From Centroberyx gerrardi (Eukaryota; Chordata; Actinopteri; Beryciformes; Berycidae): a DNA stretch of 64,000 nucleotides. The translations under genes and the position numbers were made by a program. Of this stretch, positions 1 to 15,374 are shown one piece after another; position 1 is the stretch's first letter; the number at the start of each line of letters is the position of its first letter. The stretch spans positions 19,968,980 through 20,032,979 of the forward strand of contig NC_136010.1 of assembly GCF_048128805.1 (NCBI RefSeq), read 5' to 3'. The notes below the pieces were generated by a model, which saw only the letters and a program-made list of their open reading frames with translations, was not told where the DNA came from and did no database searches.

Positions 1-190
1 CTTTTTGGCATACTGGGGACTCTGGACAAATAATGGCCTGTCTCTAATAATGGCCCATCTCTAATAAAGGCCTCTTTTGTTGAGGTAGATAAAGGCCCCA
101 GCCATCATTGGAAGTTTGACAGTATTCTACGAATAACATTCTTTGTCCCATTTTTTATTGTTTGTTCAAAAACATGTTCTACGTTCTCAC

Positions 191-3100
191 ATTTGCAGTG
201 CACTGTTGGTGGCGTTTATCAGAGTGGGATTGTGGATCTCCCCCAGAATCAGCAGGGCGCACATCTCATGAGCCTGAGGGAGAAATAAAGAAGACGGTAA
301 CAAGATGCATGTGTGTTTGTCAGAGATGCTACACACTCAAAGCAAGAGCTAGTTTTTACCATTTTATACACCAGTGGTAGTTTTTAAATGAAAATAAATC
401 CTAGCTTCTTAATGACAAATTATGGCTGCTGAAGTATTGTTTTTCCTAGTTTCCAAGTTACATGGTGGCAGTGTGCGGCACACTACAGTGAATCTGTGAC
501 TTTAGGATCATTGTGAGTAATATAAGTGTTTACCTTGCTGCAGGCCAGGTGCAGGGCAGTGTTCCTGTTGTCATCCAGCAGTGTCAGGTCAGCCTTGGCT
601 CGGTGAAGAAGAATGGCTGCACAACACAAACACATAAAGATAATTACCTTCTGCAACTCTATCTGGAAGGCAAGACTCACCACTACAACAACAACTTCAG
701 TGCAATGAATGCACACTAAATGCTAGGTTTGGTGTAGTATTGTTTTGTATAACTTGTGTCTTCAAGTCTGTTAAATGCATTGACTGCGTCTGATTTTCTA
801 AGCCTGTTTGTCATAAGTGGCCATTTACAAAACTGCATGCTCCCTCTGGGCAGACTTACCCACGGTGCCGCTCTGTCCCTTGTCGGCGGCAACCATCAAA
901 GCAGAGCGTCCAGTTTTGTCCACTGCATTGATCTCTGTCCCATGGCGAAGCACCAGCTGAAGCCCCGCCACATCCTCAGCAAACGCAGCAGCATGGAGCG
1001 GGGTCCTACAGGCAGAGACAGAGACAGTCCAGCGACTTATGAGCTCAGGGTTACAGCTTCAGAGGCTTTGCTTAGTCTGTTAAGCTTTAAGTACAAAGCA
1101 CTACGCAGTCATCGTTAAACATTTGCATAGACTGAAGAAGATAGAACAGATGCAAGCAATGAGCAAAAGAAAATGCTATCTTGTCTATATCTATCCAATT
1201 ATTACGGATCTTTAGGTTAACAAGGGTTGTTTCTGAAGGTCGTTCCTGAATACTCAAAGCGTCCTTATGTTCTGTAGCCTCACCTTCCTTTGGCATCTCT
1301 GGTGTTAATCATGTGGACCCCAGCACATTCCAGCAGCCTCTCTGCAGCACCGCTGTGGCCGTTCATCCTGCAAGCAACACGATTGAGTTTGTTAATGACA
1401 AAAGCACAACACTTTCAGCTAATCCTAGAAAATGTGTGGTGTGTTTTTTTCTGCGGAAAAGTACTTTTGACACATTGAGGCACGAGATGAGAGCCTATGC
1501 TGAGTTAGTAGTACTCACAGAGCACAGTGCAGTGGGGTGAAAGGGTTTCCCTCTTCGTGGGTAAATGTTTTATGTTCAAGTAAAACCTCCAAACAGTCTT
1601 CATGCCCTGAGAACAGATGGACACATATTCAGCATAACAGACAACAGATTATTAGATTTATCAATTACAACATACAGGATTGGGGATTGGCCATTTCTGC
1701 CCGATCAAACTGAACAAACCTTTGTAAGCGGCCCAGTGTAATGGGGTGTATTGTTTGTTGTCCAGCAGTTTATCTTGGGGGTCACTGGCTACAGCGGCCT
1801 GCACCACACTGGCCAGGATCTCGGTGTGGCCTCTGGATGCGGCGTAGTGCAGCGGTGTGCTACCCTGGGCGTCCCGACACAGTGCAGAAGCTTTGTGCTC
1901 CAGCAGGGCCGTCACACAGTCATCACGGCCCAACACCGCCTGGACGACAAAACAAAACGGGGTGATGAGGCTATACAGACACAGCTGCAAATAACGAATT
2001 AATGTAATAATGCCTTTTCTATTTTGCAGATATATCCTTTTTCTTTACATTTCGCCGTTATATATGAATATTCTAGGGACACAGGAATATTTGTTACATC
2101 TATTGTTGAGGCGCTGTTGCTTTGACCTTGTCTTGTACATGTATTGTGAAATTTGTGTCAGTTTTCCCAACTGATGTCATATTATAACAGGTGCTCTGGC
2201 GCATTATAGGGACTTGGGTGGAGGAGTGTGGTGTGGGGATATGCATGATTGGATTGAGTGAAGCTACACTGACTTTAAAAACTCCACCTGTTAACACCAA
2301 AGTGCTGTGATAGCGCAGTGTTGTTGTAACTAAAAGAATTGCTGAAGAAAATATTTAATGTCCTCTACAGTTAGAAAATCACAGAGCTACTTCCTGGTAT
2401 GTGGATGTACAGCGCAGCAGCCTAGAGCTGGCTCATGCTTATGTGAATTCTACCGTACTGCCTGGTGTACAAGCGCACACTGTATTTCCCTTATGCAGGG
2501 CTCTGTACAGCCTAAAGAGTGCGTACTACTGCACACTGTAAAAAGCGTTACACATGAATGAAAGAACACACAGAGCCCAGCTCTACTACAAGTGCTCCCG
2601 AACACCAAATAATGGAATTATTAGAACGGTACATACATTTTAGCTATCAACATAAGAAAACATTTTAAGCAGATGAAACTGTAAATCACATTTGGTTTTG
2701 TTTGAGTTTTGTGGCATAGCTGAGGCCCCGCTATTCAGACTAATTTTGAGGTTACAGCCATGATGGTGTTTTTGACTCACCCCTCTGTGCAAAGCTGTGC
2801 TGCCCCTCTTGTCCTTGGCGTCTGGCAAGGCACCCTTCTCCAGCAGGAGGTGGACACAGTCAGTGTGACCTCCCAAAACAGCTAGCATCAGAGGGGTCCT
2901 GGAATAAAAATAGAAGAGTGCTTTTTTCCACTGAGTGGGCAGATTCGATTTTGAAAACATTTTTTGAAATAAAAACTTTCAGCCTTTTCAGTTAAAGACT
3001 TGTAATAGTTGACATAAAGAGAACCACTTACTGGCCAAAAGTGTCTGCGACATTGGTGAGATCCCCCTCCTCCCCATAATCAATCATCATGAGCAGGCAG

Positions 3101-6100
3101 TCTGTGTGACCATTGGCAGCTGGTATGAAACAAATAACAAAAACAGAGGGTAAAGAAATCAGGACGGGTATTTTCACTTTTGCTGTAATACAAAATGGAC
3201 TCTATTCAGGTAGATAATATTTGAAACACCATGCTATGCTTCGAGATATTCCAGCAGAGAGCAGTATACCTGCAACATGAATTGGAGTCCACATGGAGCG
3301 GTTATCATTGAGGAGACAGGAGGCCCCCTGAGCCAACAGGACCTCGACGCAGCGGGCGTAACCTCTCTGGGCAGCCAAGTAGAGCACAGAGCGCCCTGCA
3401 GCATCCTGCACATCCACGTAGGCTGCAGTCTCTGTCAGCACACGCAACGCCTGCCAGTGGCCCTTATCAGCCTGAGGGAACAGGGGAAGGCGGTCACTAC
3501 TCTGCACACAGCAAACGTTAAGAGGCCAATGTTGAGCCAGAGACTTGGGGAAATGTAAAAACACTTACAGCAAGATGCAGCGGACTGACTGGAATACTGC
3601 TCTCTATGTCTCCTAGTGCATTAAAGGACATCTCCAGGAGCTAAAAATAAACCAAGAGGTTAGATCAGTGCAAGCTGTGACAGCTGACTGATGAATGCAT
3701 GCGCCGAGTTGAGTTTTGAGGTAATCTGAGGTGAGAAAAACAAAACGCACCAGCTCCAGGTTCTGTTTGTTGCCGTGGTAAGCTGCATAGTGAACAGCAC
3801 TGTAACCCTTTGAGTTGACCATCGATGGATCAGCACCATTGTCCAAAAGATGCTCCAAGCAGCTGTTATTCAAACAATGAAGAAAACACAACATCTAGAG
3901 AACTGTGCCATCCCACCTTAGGACACAACTGTTATCCAAAGGCATATTTTATATCAATGTATCAAATTTTACAGCATGAATCACATGATCAGATGGAAGA
4001 GAGGATAGATGGGTAAAAAAAAACTCACAAGTAGGACTCCTTCGCCTCATCCTCATCACTCTGATGGCTCCCAGAAAAATGACGATCAACTCTGAAAAAG
4101 TAACAAATGATTTCGATCATCCAACCACTAGAACCTTTTAATGCCTGGATAAATACATTACTCTTAATTAGAGAGCAAGTGCTCAGGGCACCTTGGGTTG
4201 CCAGAAACTTTTCACTTCAGTCAGGCTGATTGAGAATAATCAGATTAAGAACGTGTCTATGTTGACATCTTAATTCAATGGCATACTTTTGATGAAGGTC
4301 ATAACAACAAGTGCAGCACTGTAATATTCTTGACATTGTTGGGACATTTACGCTATTATCTACGAGAGACTGTTTAGAGTTTTCCAGCTCTGGCACTTGG
4401 ACAAAATACTCCAACATGACAAGGTGTTTATTACGGCTAGTATCTTCATTTACATCCAGACTTTAGCCCTTGCTAGTTTACAGGTGAGAGGTAAAGGTCG
4501 GTTTCAGTTAACTAGACACAGATTTAACCACAGTTTATTACCTCGGGGAAATGACTGATGTTAATTGTAGCCCATATAAAAAAAAGGCAACTGACGGAGC
4601 AACTGTTGCTGTATGTGAAACTGCATCAAAAGAGTAACTGAACACACCTTTGCAGCAGGCATACCAGCTGTTTCATCAAATTATCATCAGAGGAAAGACG
4701 ATCATTCAGTTATTGTGTGAATGTAACACAGAATGATTTTGAGTATGAACCTTGATATTCTGTGATCATTTGCATTAATGAAATTTTGAATTCCTGTTTG
4801 AGTGTAATTAATGAGTATTTTCCCACGCATGGGAAAAGTTTAAGTGTATGTGTACAACAGAGAGATACAAAACCAGACAGACAGATAAGGGCAAGAAGAT
4901 TTTATAGCCTATATTCTTGTCCTCCAACTACAGTGGCTGGTAAATTCCAAAATTCACCAGCCACTTTGACCGTTTTTACTCGCCAATTTTTCTTATTATT
5001 ATTTGAAGGAACTCCAAATGATGGTTGATTACCTGCTAATGTTAGACTAAGTTAGCAGCCACAGACAACATTTACCAGAATTTGACTGGTGGCTGGTGTT
5101 ACTTTCCCACCCTGGGTGAGAGAGAGAACACAGAAAGAGAGAGAACAGAGAAATGGGCCAACCTGCAGAAGGCTTGTGAGGCGGCAGAGTAGTGCAGGGG
5201 AGTACAGCCTGTCTGGTCAGGCTCGTTGACCTCAGCGCCAGCGCTCACCAGGGTCACAGTGCACTGGTACCTCCCATTAGCAGCCGCATAGTGCAACGGT
5301 GTCCTACGGGGGAGAAACAAGGTGAGTGAATACACTGTAATGAAAAATCTCAGAACCAGAATATTAATTTTGATGAAGCGCCCGGAGAACAAAATTTCAA
5401 TCAGTTGCATAGGCTAGCAATTTGCCGATACAGCATCACTAGGCTTACCAGGCAAATGAAAAACACAGACAGGGTTATCTGAAGATGCAAATCTATTCAA
5501 GATGGCAGCAAACTCACCTTCCCATTTTGTCCCTCTTATTCAAGTCGGTACCACTACTTAAGAGCAAGTTCAGACATTCAACATTTCTGTAAAGAAAGAC
5601 GACAAAGGGAAGGAAATTAAACCCGGGGTAAAAGAAATGGCAGTTCCAGGATGCATCATGTGATACTGGGGCACTTGTTTGTCAGTTGAACAGTCCAGTT
5701 CCAGAGGAGACTGTGTGGCTTACCCTCCAGAGGCAGCAGCGTGTAGACAGGTCCTCCCAAAGTTGTCAGGGGTGTTTATGTCAAACCCAGCCGATAGTAC
5801 ATGCTCCTTACTCATAGATGAAACTATACTATACAGCTGACCTGTAGGGGAATGAGGAAATAATTGGCGGTGACGGCTATGTCAAAGTGTATATAAACAC
5901 GGAGATCGAAGATTGAATACATTTGCACACATCCATGGCACAAACACAAACCTGAGGAGAGTAACTTGCGACAACAGTCTGAAAACCCGTAGAGCACAGC
6001 TAAGTGCAAGGGGAACATTCCGTGGATCCCACGTCTGGAAAGGCAAGAAAGACACATAAACACCATCTTAGAAACCAAGTAGTCATCTTGTCAATATCTA

Positions 6101-6776
6101 AAAGCTTAAATCTGCTTAACACTAACTGTCTTATAGCATGGTACTAATATATGAATGCTTCATTTCATGAGGCGATGCGCTTTAATGTGCTTTTATAACC
6201 TGGTGGCACCACTACATTCATCAGCAATACCACTTAAGGCATTTCCCCTACCTGGCCGTGTCTGCTCCGTTGGTCATCAGAGTGCTGATCAGCAGTTCGT
6301 GGCCGTACTTAGCAGCAACGTGGAGAGGGGTATTGCCATACTTATCCACACAATCAATCTCCCCACCTGATGGAAAGTAGGGAGGAGGAAGTGAATCAAA
6401 GAGCCATTAGGAGGAGAGACAAGCCTGTAATAACATATCCTTACAAGTCAATCAGGCAGCATTGTCATGGTTACCATTTTGGATGAGGATCTGAGAGCGT
6501 GTGAAGCGTCCATGAATGGCTGCCATGTGCAGGGGGCTCTTCCCTTCTTTACTCTGGAGAGGGTAAAGAAAACCAGAGTATAAAATCATAGTATTTCTTC
6601 TAAAATATAGAGATTATTATAACAGAATTACATTTCACTGAGTAATGACTCAGACTTTTTTGAAAGAGCTTTGGAAAACTACTACAACCAACAAAAGCAG
6701 GCATAACTCAGCATTTCAATTTACAACGATAATCCTGATTATTTTGCTAAATATTGTGATCACAATTATTAATCAC

Positions 6777-6846
<70 letters not shown>

Positions 6847-9800
6847 TGGTCTTAGAAAACAATTATTTTAATGTATTTTTGCAAGTCAATATATTTTCAC
6901 TTTTTTCAGTGTAGTATTTCTCAAAGTAGCAGCAGCTAGAAAGTCTTGTTTTCACTCTTACTGTCTAACTGTTGTCCTTATTTACACAACTCAAACAGAA
7001 AGTATACAGGCGAAGCAATAGGTCTCACTTTCACCTACTTCCATCTTTACTGAAAATATTGTTAGGCAGACTAGACTGCTTCTCTTCTGGCTGGGAGTCA
7101 ATGAGAGTCTCTCACAAATATCTTTTTATCTGTGGGAGGCTTATTTGATTGTAATGTTTAAGGTCTTGGTAAGCTACTGACAGCAGCATAAGATTCAGAT
7201 GTGTCTTTAAATTAGTAAAAACTGATTTTGTTTATCAGGTGCTCCCATTTTGCACAGGCGTAGTATGGCAATATTGTAATTTCAGACATTTGTACACGTG
7301 TTCGAGATGAATGTTTATAAAGATGTTTCAATTCGGGACACATTTCATACCTGCTGGTTGACGTCTGCCCCATTGTTGACCAGCAGCTCCAGGCAGAGGG
7401 CACCGTTGGTGGAGACGGCGGCCAGATGCAGAGGGGTGTAGCCGCTCTTGTTGGGCTGGTTAACGTTAGCCCCGTGGTTCACCAGCTCGGTAGCCACAGC
7501 CTCCTGCCCCATGTAACACGCCACGTGGAGCGCAGTGTTTCCAAAGCCATTGGGCTCATCGATCTGACACAGCAAAACACACATAACACCATTCAAGATC
7601 CGACTGAACACAGAGTCTGAAAAGAAGGAAGTCTGGAATTTTAAAATATAGCGTCGACTGTGCGTGATTCAACTACTGGTTACATTTTATCCAAAGTTAA
7701 GACATTTAACAGTAAAAATCAGACAGCAGAGCAGTCTACTTCAGCTACTTTATATCTATATTAATGTTTTTCACAAAATGTTTACAGAATCACTCACCTC
7801 TGTCCCCAGCCTCAGAAGGTACTTAACAATTTCGATGTGACCACTTGCAGCTGCGGCATGGAGAGGCGTGTAGCCCTGTTTATCCTTGCAGCTCTTGTCA
7901 GCGCTGCGGGACACCAGCAACTTCACTACCTCCACATGCCCTACAGAGGAAACCACAATGGAAGAAAACACTTTAATATTGTGATTAATATATTGCTCTT
8001 TTTGGGAAGCACAGCAAGCAGCCAGCCTTCCTTGTGTGTTTTCTATTTTATAAAGCGATAATGGTTACAGATAGGGGGATTTTAGTACATGAGGTACATC
8101 CACTGGTGGCATCAAACTCCAGACCCCACAGTGGGATTCATACATGGAGTCTAGACTCTCCTGCCCCAAGACGGTGGCACAAGGACTCTCTCCATGTTAC
8201 TGCTTCCCCCTCAAATCACACTTGTGCCATAAACAATAAGAGCTTTAACTGCTATTTCAATGAGTATCCTATTGTGCTGTGCAGAACTGACCAGAAACTG
8301 AAACCTGCTTACCCAAGTAGGCTGCACAATGGATAGGCTGCCTCTCCTTCTTATCGATGGCACTCAGGTTGGCCCCTTTGTTCAGCAGCAGCTTCACCAT
8401 CTATAACAAACAAATATATGTGTTTGTATTTTGCAAAATAAGCCATGGAGTGCATTTGTCCCAACTATCTCAGACAGAATCATAACTATATCGACTCTGC
8501 ATCTTCACAGCAAAATCGCACTACTGTTCCACCCTCTCTCACCTCCTGGAACCCGCTCTGAGCAGCGTGGTGCAGGGCAGTTCTGCCGGTGCGATCTGCC
8601 ATGTTCAGGTTGCTCAGCTGGGTTAGCAGGGCCTCGGCGCAGCGCGTGCCGCGGTTGGCAGCGGCCACGTGCAGCGGTGTCTGCCAGAACTTGTCTCGTG
8701 CATTCGCCTCTGCTCCGCGCCGCAGCAGCAGACCCACTGCCCTCTGGGGACGAAGAAGCAATCAAAAGGGCTTAAAAAATATATTTCCCATCTGCGGGTT
8801 TGCTACATTTCCTGCGGTGCAGTGTTTTCATTGCATAAATCTAAATGGAATCAATAACCCACCATGTATGAATAGATAATAGAATCACAGGGTGAAGCTA
8901 TCTGATTGAGCCATCATTAGAGTCTTTGGAAAGCACAAGGAGATTAGTAACATTTATAGCTTACTTCGTTCCGGGAAGCAGCCGCCCTGTGCAATGGGGT
9001 CAACCACACATGGTCTTTAGCATTTACACTGGCACCTGTCAAGACAAAAAGATCACACATGTTAGGAGGTCACAAGGACAACTCATCAAGTGAAGGAGCA
9101 TCCTGTTGCACAGTGAACTGATAATGAAGGGGAAATCTGCTGGGGCGGTGACCATGGAAGAACAGTCCACCACGTTTCTGTAGGTTACAGATGGGAAGCT
9201 TAATCCTTCACAGTAAGTACCAAGAATGCATGCAGGCAGCTCACTCACCTGATTCAATGAGGAGGTCCATTATATGGACGTCACCCACACAGGCAGCAGC
9301 ATGAAGCGGCGTACGGCGCTCTTGGTCCTGTGGGATAAAGATATGCAGGATCAATCAGTGGTGACATTTAATTTGCATGTTCAACCGATATTACAGGGTC
9401 CACCCCGCCAATGATTCTTACTAAATTTGCAAAGTAGAAGCACTTCGTACTTACCAGTGCATTGACATCCTCCTTTTTGTGCAATAATAATTGGACTTCT
9501 TCAGCATTACGATTGAAGATGGCCTGGACCAGAGGAGGCTGCAATACAGAAATGTCTGTTAACGCTACGCTAACGTTGCATGAAATGCTCTCCGAAGCGA
9601 AGGCACGGATTTTCTTCCATCTATGATACAACTGAACGGGATACGTTTCATCGGATAGCTATAACCTGCTAAAAGAATATTAACTAAAGTTACTTGGTAT
9701 GGCTAACAACATTTATTTTTTATATTTGGTGCGTTTACTGTGAGTGAATGCGATACTTGTTTCCTTCCAGCTAATAGACGGAGCCCTAGCTGCGGCCTAA

Positions 9801-10174
9801 CGTTACATCAGGGCCCTTGTCTCGCTGTTAGCTAACGTCGTCAGCTAGTCGAACGGCTCTGGCTAAATCTGCTATGAAGCTGGCCTTGACCCAGACCAGG
9901 GCCTAAACATGAGCAGGACGGACAGACACAACGTCTACCGTCCCAACATCGTCGATCGCAATGACTAATATATTTACAGTGTCAATAACGAATATCTACA
10001 CTCAAATAAGCAATAATCAGAAATTGGCTAGTGACAAAAAACAAACCGTTGCACGAAGAAATCATATATGCTGCGCACAAGAGCAGTTATTTACCAGCAA
10101 ATAGACTACGCCACAGCACAGACACGGAGCGCTTTCTTTCAACCCACCTGGTCTGCAATGTTGAGTACTCCCAT
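191..10174 (-). CDS. ankrd52: ankrd52, PP6 regulatory ankyrin repeat subunit C (3' end outside window)
   Basis: Ankyrin-repeat scaffold of the ANKRD28/44/52 family, known to target the protein phosphatase 6 catalytic/SAPS complex. I joined 26 coding exons on the minus strand: 10148-10174, 9455-9538, 9249-9327, 8965-9035, 8543-8743, 8313-8400, 7798-7940, 7351-7563, 6475-6553, 6252-6366, 5952-6034, 5724-5841, 5518-5586, 5163-5303, 4029-4091, 3751-3862, 3569-3640, 3270-3471, 3032-3119, 2781-2898, 1720-1939, 1519-1606, 1284-1367, 860-1005, 534-616, 191-273. All junctions are GT-AG and in phase, giving about 957 of roughly 1,080 expected residues. The start MGVLNIADQ is followed by back-to-back TPLHxAA ankyrin repeats covering the whole chain. 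A charged, repeat-breaking insert (exon 4029-4091) interrupts them in mid-protein. The sequence is closest to my recollection of ANKRD52 rather than ANKRD28 or ANKRD44, and the coq10a-cs neighbourhood agrees. The last exon or exons are off the left edge. Confidence 0.95.
6781..6844. repeat. (AT)n microsatellite
   Basis: Thirty-two AT units in an ankrd52 intron. The preceding 55 bases ('acgataatcctgattatttt', 'ttgtgatcacaattatt') resemble the interior of a hAT-like MITE, so the tract may have grown from a transposon end. Confidence 0.9.
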
Positions 10175-12071
10175 CTCCCAAACTCAGCCAGGACGGAGCT
10201 CCTTCATGAGGATAAAACTGCGAGGTATATTGCGGTGCGCTACTGTATCCACTTTTTCAGACTACACCCATAACTGGTTGCAAACAGAATTGCGGGCTGG
10301 ATCTGTCACTGTTGTTGTCCGTATCCAATGTCTAGTCTGACGATGCTGGCTACGACTGTACTGGTCCGCCTACAGGCGTGGCGGTCTGTTTTCGCCTCGT
10401 CCGGTGCAATGGCGCCGCCATGTGGTAGAACCAGGAAAAGAAAGTCAGATTTCTACAGAAAATATGCAGGGTGTGCTGCCTTTAAGTGCTGTTGGAAAAA
10501 TTAGAATTTCACCTAAAGGGACATGAATGACCCAAATTTGAGCAAGGTTTAGATCCCCGACTTGCAGAGATGTGAAGTTTAGGGGGCGGAGAGCATAGAA
10601 GCCGTGTTAACATTGGTGGTAAAAGTGATGTATTATACAATTATACAATGACTGAATTAATTAATACATCTATTACATGCCTGGTCCGCGTTTCTCCTTT
10701 CCATTCTGCCGCTGCGGCTCAAAAGCTATGTTTCGCTATATGCATAAAATAAAACAACTGCCACAAAAACACGTTTGTTGACAGGATCAATTTTGTTCAT
10801 ATTTCCGATCAAAAGCGCATGACTATGCGACATGTCGTATTTCCGATTTAAGAGCTCAAAAATTCGATCTTGAGGAGTGCCTGAAGGCAGCATTATGCAG
10901 GTTTTGTACTTGCTTCAGCTTGAAAGGCTAAATAAAAATCTACTCCATTATTTGAAGGTATTTACAATATGCCCACTATTCACTCTTCTCCATCCATTTG
11001 TATGGGGAAATACGTCTCTCAAAAGTATAGAGTATCAAAAAGCTGAATATGTCCCCATCTCTCTTAAAGCAGGGGTTACCAAACGTTTTCGTGTCAAGGA
11101 CCCTCATACAGATGCACTTTACACCACATAGCCGCATTTGATAAAGGTTTTGTCCCAGGAACACCCTGCCTATACTGTAGGTGAGGAGATAACAATGTTG
11201 GAGAGAGTGAAACATATAGCCATTATATACATTATCTTCAGGTATACTTTATTTTTGCTGAGGACCCCTTCAAGAACCCATGGTGTGTCCCTGGAGTCTG
11301 GAGGACCCCAGTTTGGGAACAAGTCCTAAATGCATATTTTAACGTTAGATGGGAGTCTCTATATGACAGAATGTATAAGTAGTTAGAGTGCGATATTTTT
11401 GGCAAGAATACTGATAATAACCAGAGAATAATATTTCCTGGAGAAAATGTGAGGGGTAGTAGCATGAGTGTGCTAGTTTTCAGCCTTTACCCTCCACCAC
11501 GGTGGGAGGCAGCATTTCACCAAGGGAACCAGGGAGGGAATCCATTAGCCAAACCGAAGGCCAACCTCTATGAGGCCAACTGACAGAAGAAAGGAACAGT
11601 TTGTCCCCCGCAGCACCACCGGCGTTTTATTTAGCAGCCGAAGGTCGACCACGGCCGGGAGTCATTGGACAATATCTAAGACGAAAACCAGTAAATGGCA
11701 TGTCTTTGTCAGCAACTTGGGGGCTTCAGACACGGAGTGATATGAGTATTGCTGCAAAAAAATAGGAGAACGCGGCCCTAGGTCGCGTTTGTTCGGAGTC
11801 GTTATAAAACCTAGCTAGCTGCTAGCTAGCTAGCAGTTACGTCGATAACGCTAAATGCAGCTCAGGGAGACGTTGGGGGCAGGCGGCGACTCTGGTAGTT
11901 CAGATAGTTGTAGATTGGCAGCTAGCTTATGCCAGCTAGTTAGCCTGGCAGGTCAGAATTAAGTGTTAATTATACCTGTCCGACCGAAACGGGATTTTAA
12001 CCGGCACCTGGTCTTGGACCAGACCGGACTCAGCTAAGGATCTCACTCCCCTGAACTCAGTGGCTGACTTC
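10175..12071. promoter_or_regulatory. Divergent ankrd52/coq10a intergenic region
   Basis: This gap holds both 5' UTRs and promoters, which point away from each other. Near 10370-10430 the sequence is CpG-rich and contains GCCGCCATG, which resembles a YY1 site on the ankrd52 side. Near 11805-11850 there is a run of GCTAGCTAG repeats just upstream of coq10a. A hAT-like MITE (about 11070-11325) lies between the two. No TATA box is obvious. The exact transcription starts cannot be placed from sequence alone. Confidence 0.5.
11070..11325. mobile_element. hAT-like MITE remnant
   Basis: The left end reads CAGGGGTTACCAAACG and the right end reads CCCAGTTTGGGAAC, which is its inverted complement with a few mismatches. 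The interior (a 'caaggaccc' motif near the left end, 'ctggagtctggaggacccc' near the right) matches a non-autonomous element I recognise as common in fish genomes. It has no coding capacity. The family name is inferred from the terminal repeat, not from a search. Confidence 0.55.
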
Positions 12072-13796
<1,725 letters not shown>

Positions 13797-14359
13797 GGCT
13801 GGCCGCTGTATGTCCTCTTCTAGCCTTACACCAATACCAACCCTCATCTGCTTTATCCCCACGGACCTGTATGATGCCGCTCGGTCGCCCGCCACCTCAA
13901 GTCTCCCCCACCACCCAGATGTCGCAGTGCTTCCTCACACGAAGACGTAGGACCATCCAACCCTCGTAAGCACTATGTAGGAACAATCAGAATTGTTCTT
14001 ATTCCTGCTTCCACATAATATGACACATTAGTCATTTTTCAATTACGTCCCCCCTCCATAAGTTTAAGTCTGTACAGTTTCCATCTACCTCCACTCAAGG
14101 GATCCTTCCTTGGCAGAGGAACCCTGCATTGCTGCTCGCTCCATTGCAGTTACAAGCTATATTTATGTAAACAAAATAGTAAATCCATGCAACATCATAA
14201 TATCAATGGCAGCGAGTCGACTATTATTTGACGATGAATGGACTCCTAGGACAGTGAACAAAACACACTTGACTTTTACAAAAGGCACAGGGAGCCTTTG
14301 AGGCTGACTTTGTGTTTGGCTGTTGACTGGGAACAAGACTCACTACTCACCGTGCCCTT

Positions 14360-14380
14360 GGGGGGGGGGGGGGGGGGGGG
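14360..14380. repeat. Poly-G run, about 21 bases
   Basis: Uninterrupted G homopolymer in the coq10a 3' region. Its length is uncertain because such runs are error-prone in assembly. Confidence 0.9.
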
Positions 14381-15000
14381 CGGGGTGTTACGCCCCACTC
14401 ACTATCCCTACCGCATTATCATTTTCAAGTCAAGGTGTGTCCGATTGTCTCTTTCAGTTCAGCACTTGCAACAGTTGGTTATATTAGGAACAAATATAAT
14501 TTGCCTTTACTTTTACTTTATAAAATCTTAGTTTTAATATATTGTCTGACCTATGGTATTGAATTCAGTGCAAGCCGATAAATTTATTCATTTTATCCTT
14601 TGAAGATGTTCAATTTATGCAGCACTGATTATGCAAATTAAGTACATTTTATTGGGTTTAAAATTAAATGTGCCATGTTTGGGGAAAAAAAGGACATTGC
14701 CTCCCCTCACTGTGTGCTGTGAGAATATTATTCAAGTGCTTCTTTTTGCAGAGGGAAAAAGGTCATTTTGTCTTTATTTAGCTTTGGCTTCAATTGACTT
14801 AGAGTATTGGGAAATTAAGCTTTAACTTGACTATGTTATGGTGTGACGGTTGTAGTTTTGGACATTGAGGCTTGGTCTGCCATTGCAGTAATGCCTTATT
14901 TTACAGCCCAGCACTAGTTACTATCAGGTAGTAAACAGGGAAGAAACTAGCATAACCAAGAACACCTGAATTATTAACAATTGTAAGCTGTACCAATGAA

Positions 15001-15374
15001 CAGGGTTGGGTAGTAGTTGTAAATGCAGTGGAATTACAATAAGATGATTACAGAACATATAACTAATTGGAAAGATGGGTAATATTTTGTTGGATTAGGC
15101 TACATGGAATCATAATTAAAGGAGAAAAATGCCATTTTTGATTGACCTTATAGACAAACATTTAATTGTGCTTGAAATGATGGCTAAACATTGTTGTAGA
15201 TGACATATTCAAATTCATTAGTTAAAGTGAAATAGCTAGTTTAACTCTTCATTCTGTGGCAAAGTCATTGCTAGTATTCTGATTATGTTACAGTTATAGT
15301 AATCCAATGGATTATTGCACTAATAACAAGCAATTTGTAATAGAATACGAGCTGAAATAGAGTTTCCCAACCCC
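15001..15374. mobile_element. hAT-like MITE remnant ('CAGGGTTGGG' type)
   Basis: The left end is CAGGGTTGGGTAGT and the right end is GAGTTTCCCAACCCC, forming an inverted pair around GGGTTGGG. The interior is AT-rich with 'gtggaattac', 'ttacagttatagtaatccaatgg' and 'ggattattgcac' segments. These match a widespread teleost non-autonomous element I recognise. It does not encode protein. Confidence 0.55.

Noticed and set aside
8060-8270. Possible tRNA-derived SINE in an ankrd52 intron
   Set aside because: Some text resembles tRNA-like boxes, but I could not find a credible A and B box pair or a second copy in the window.
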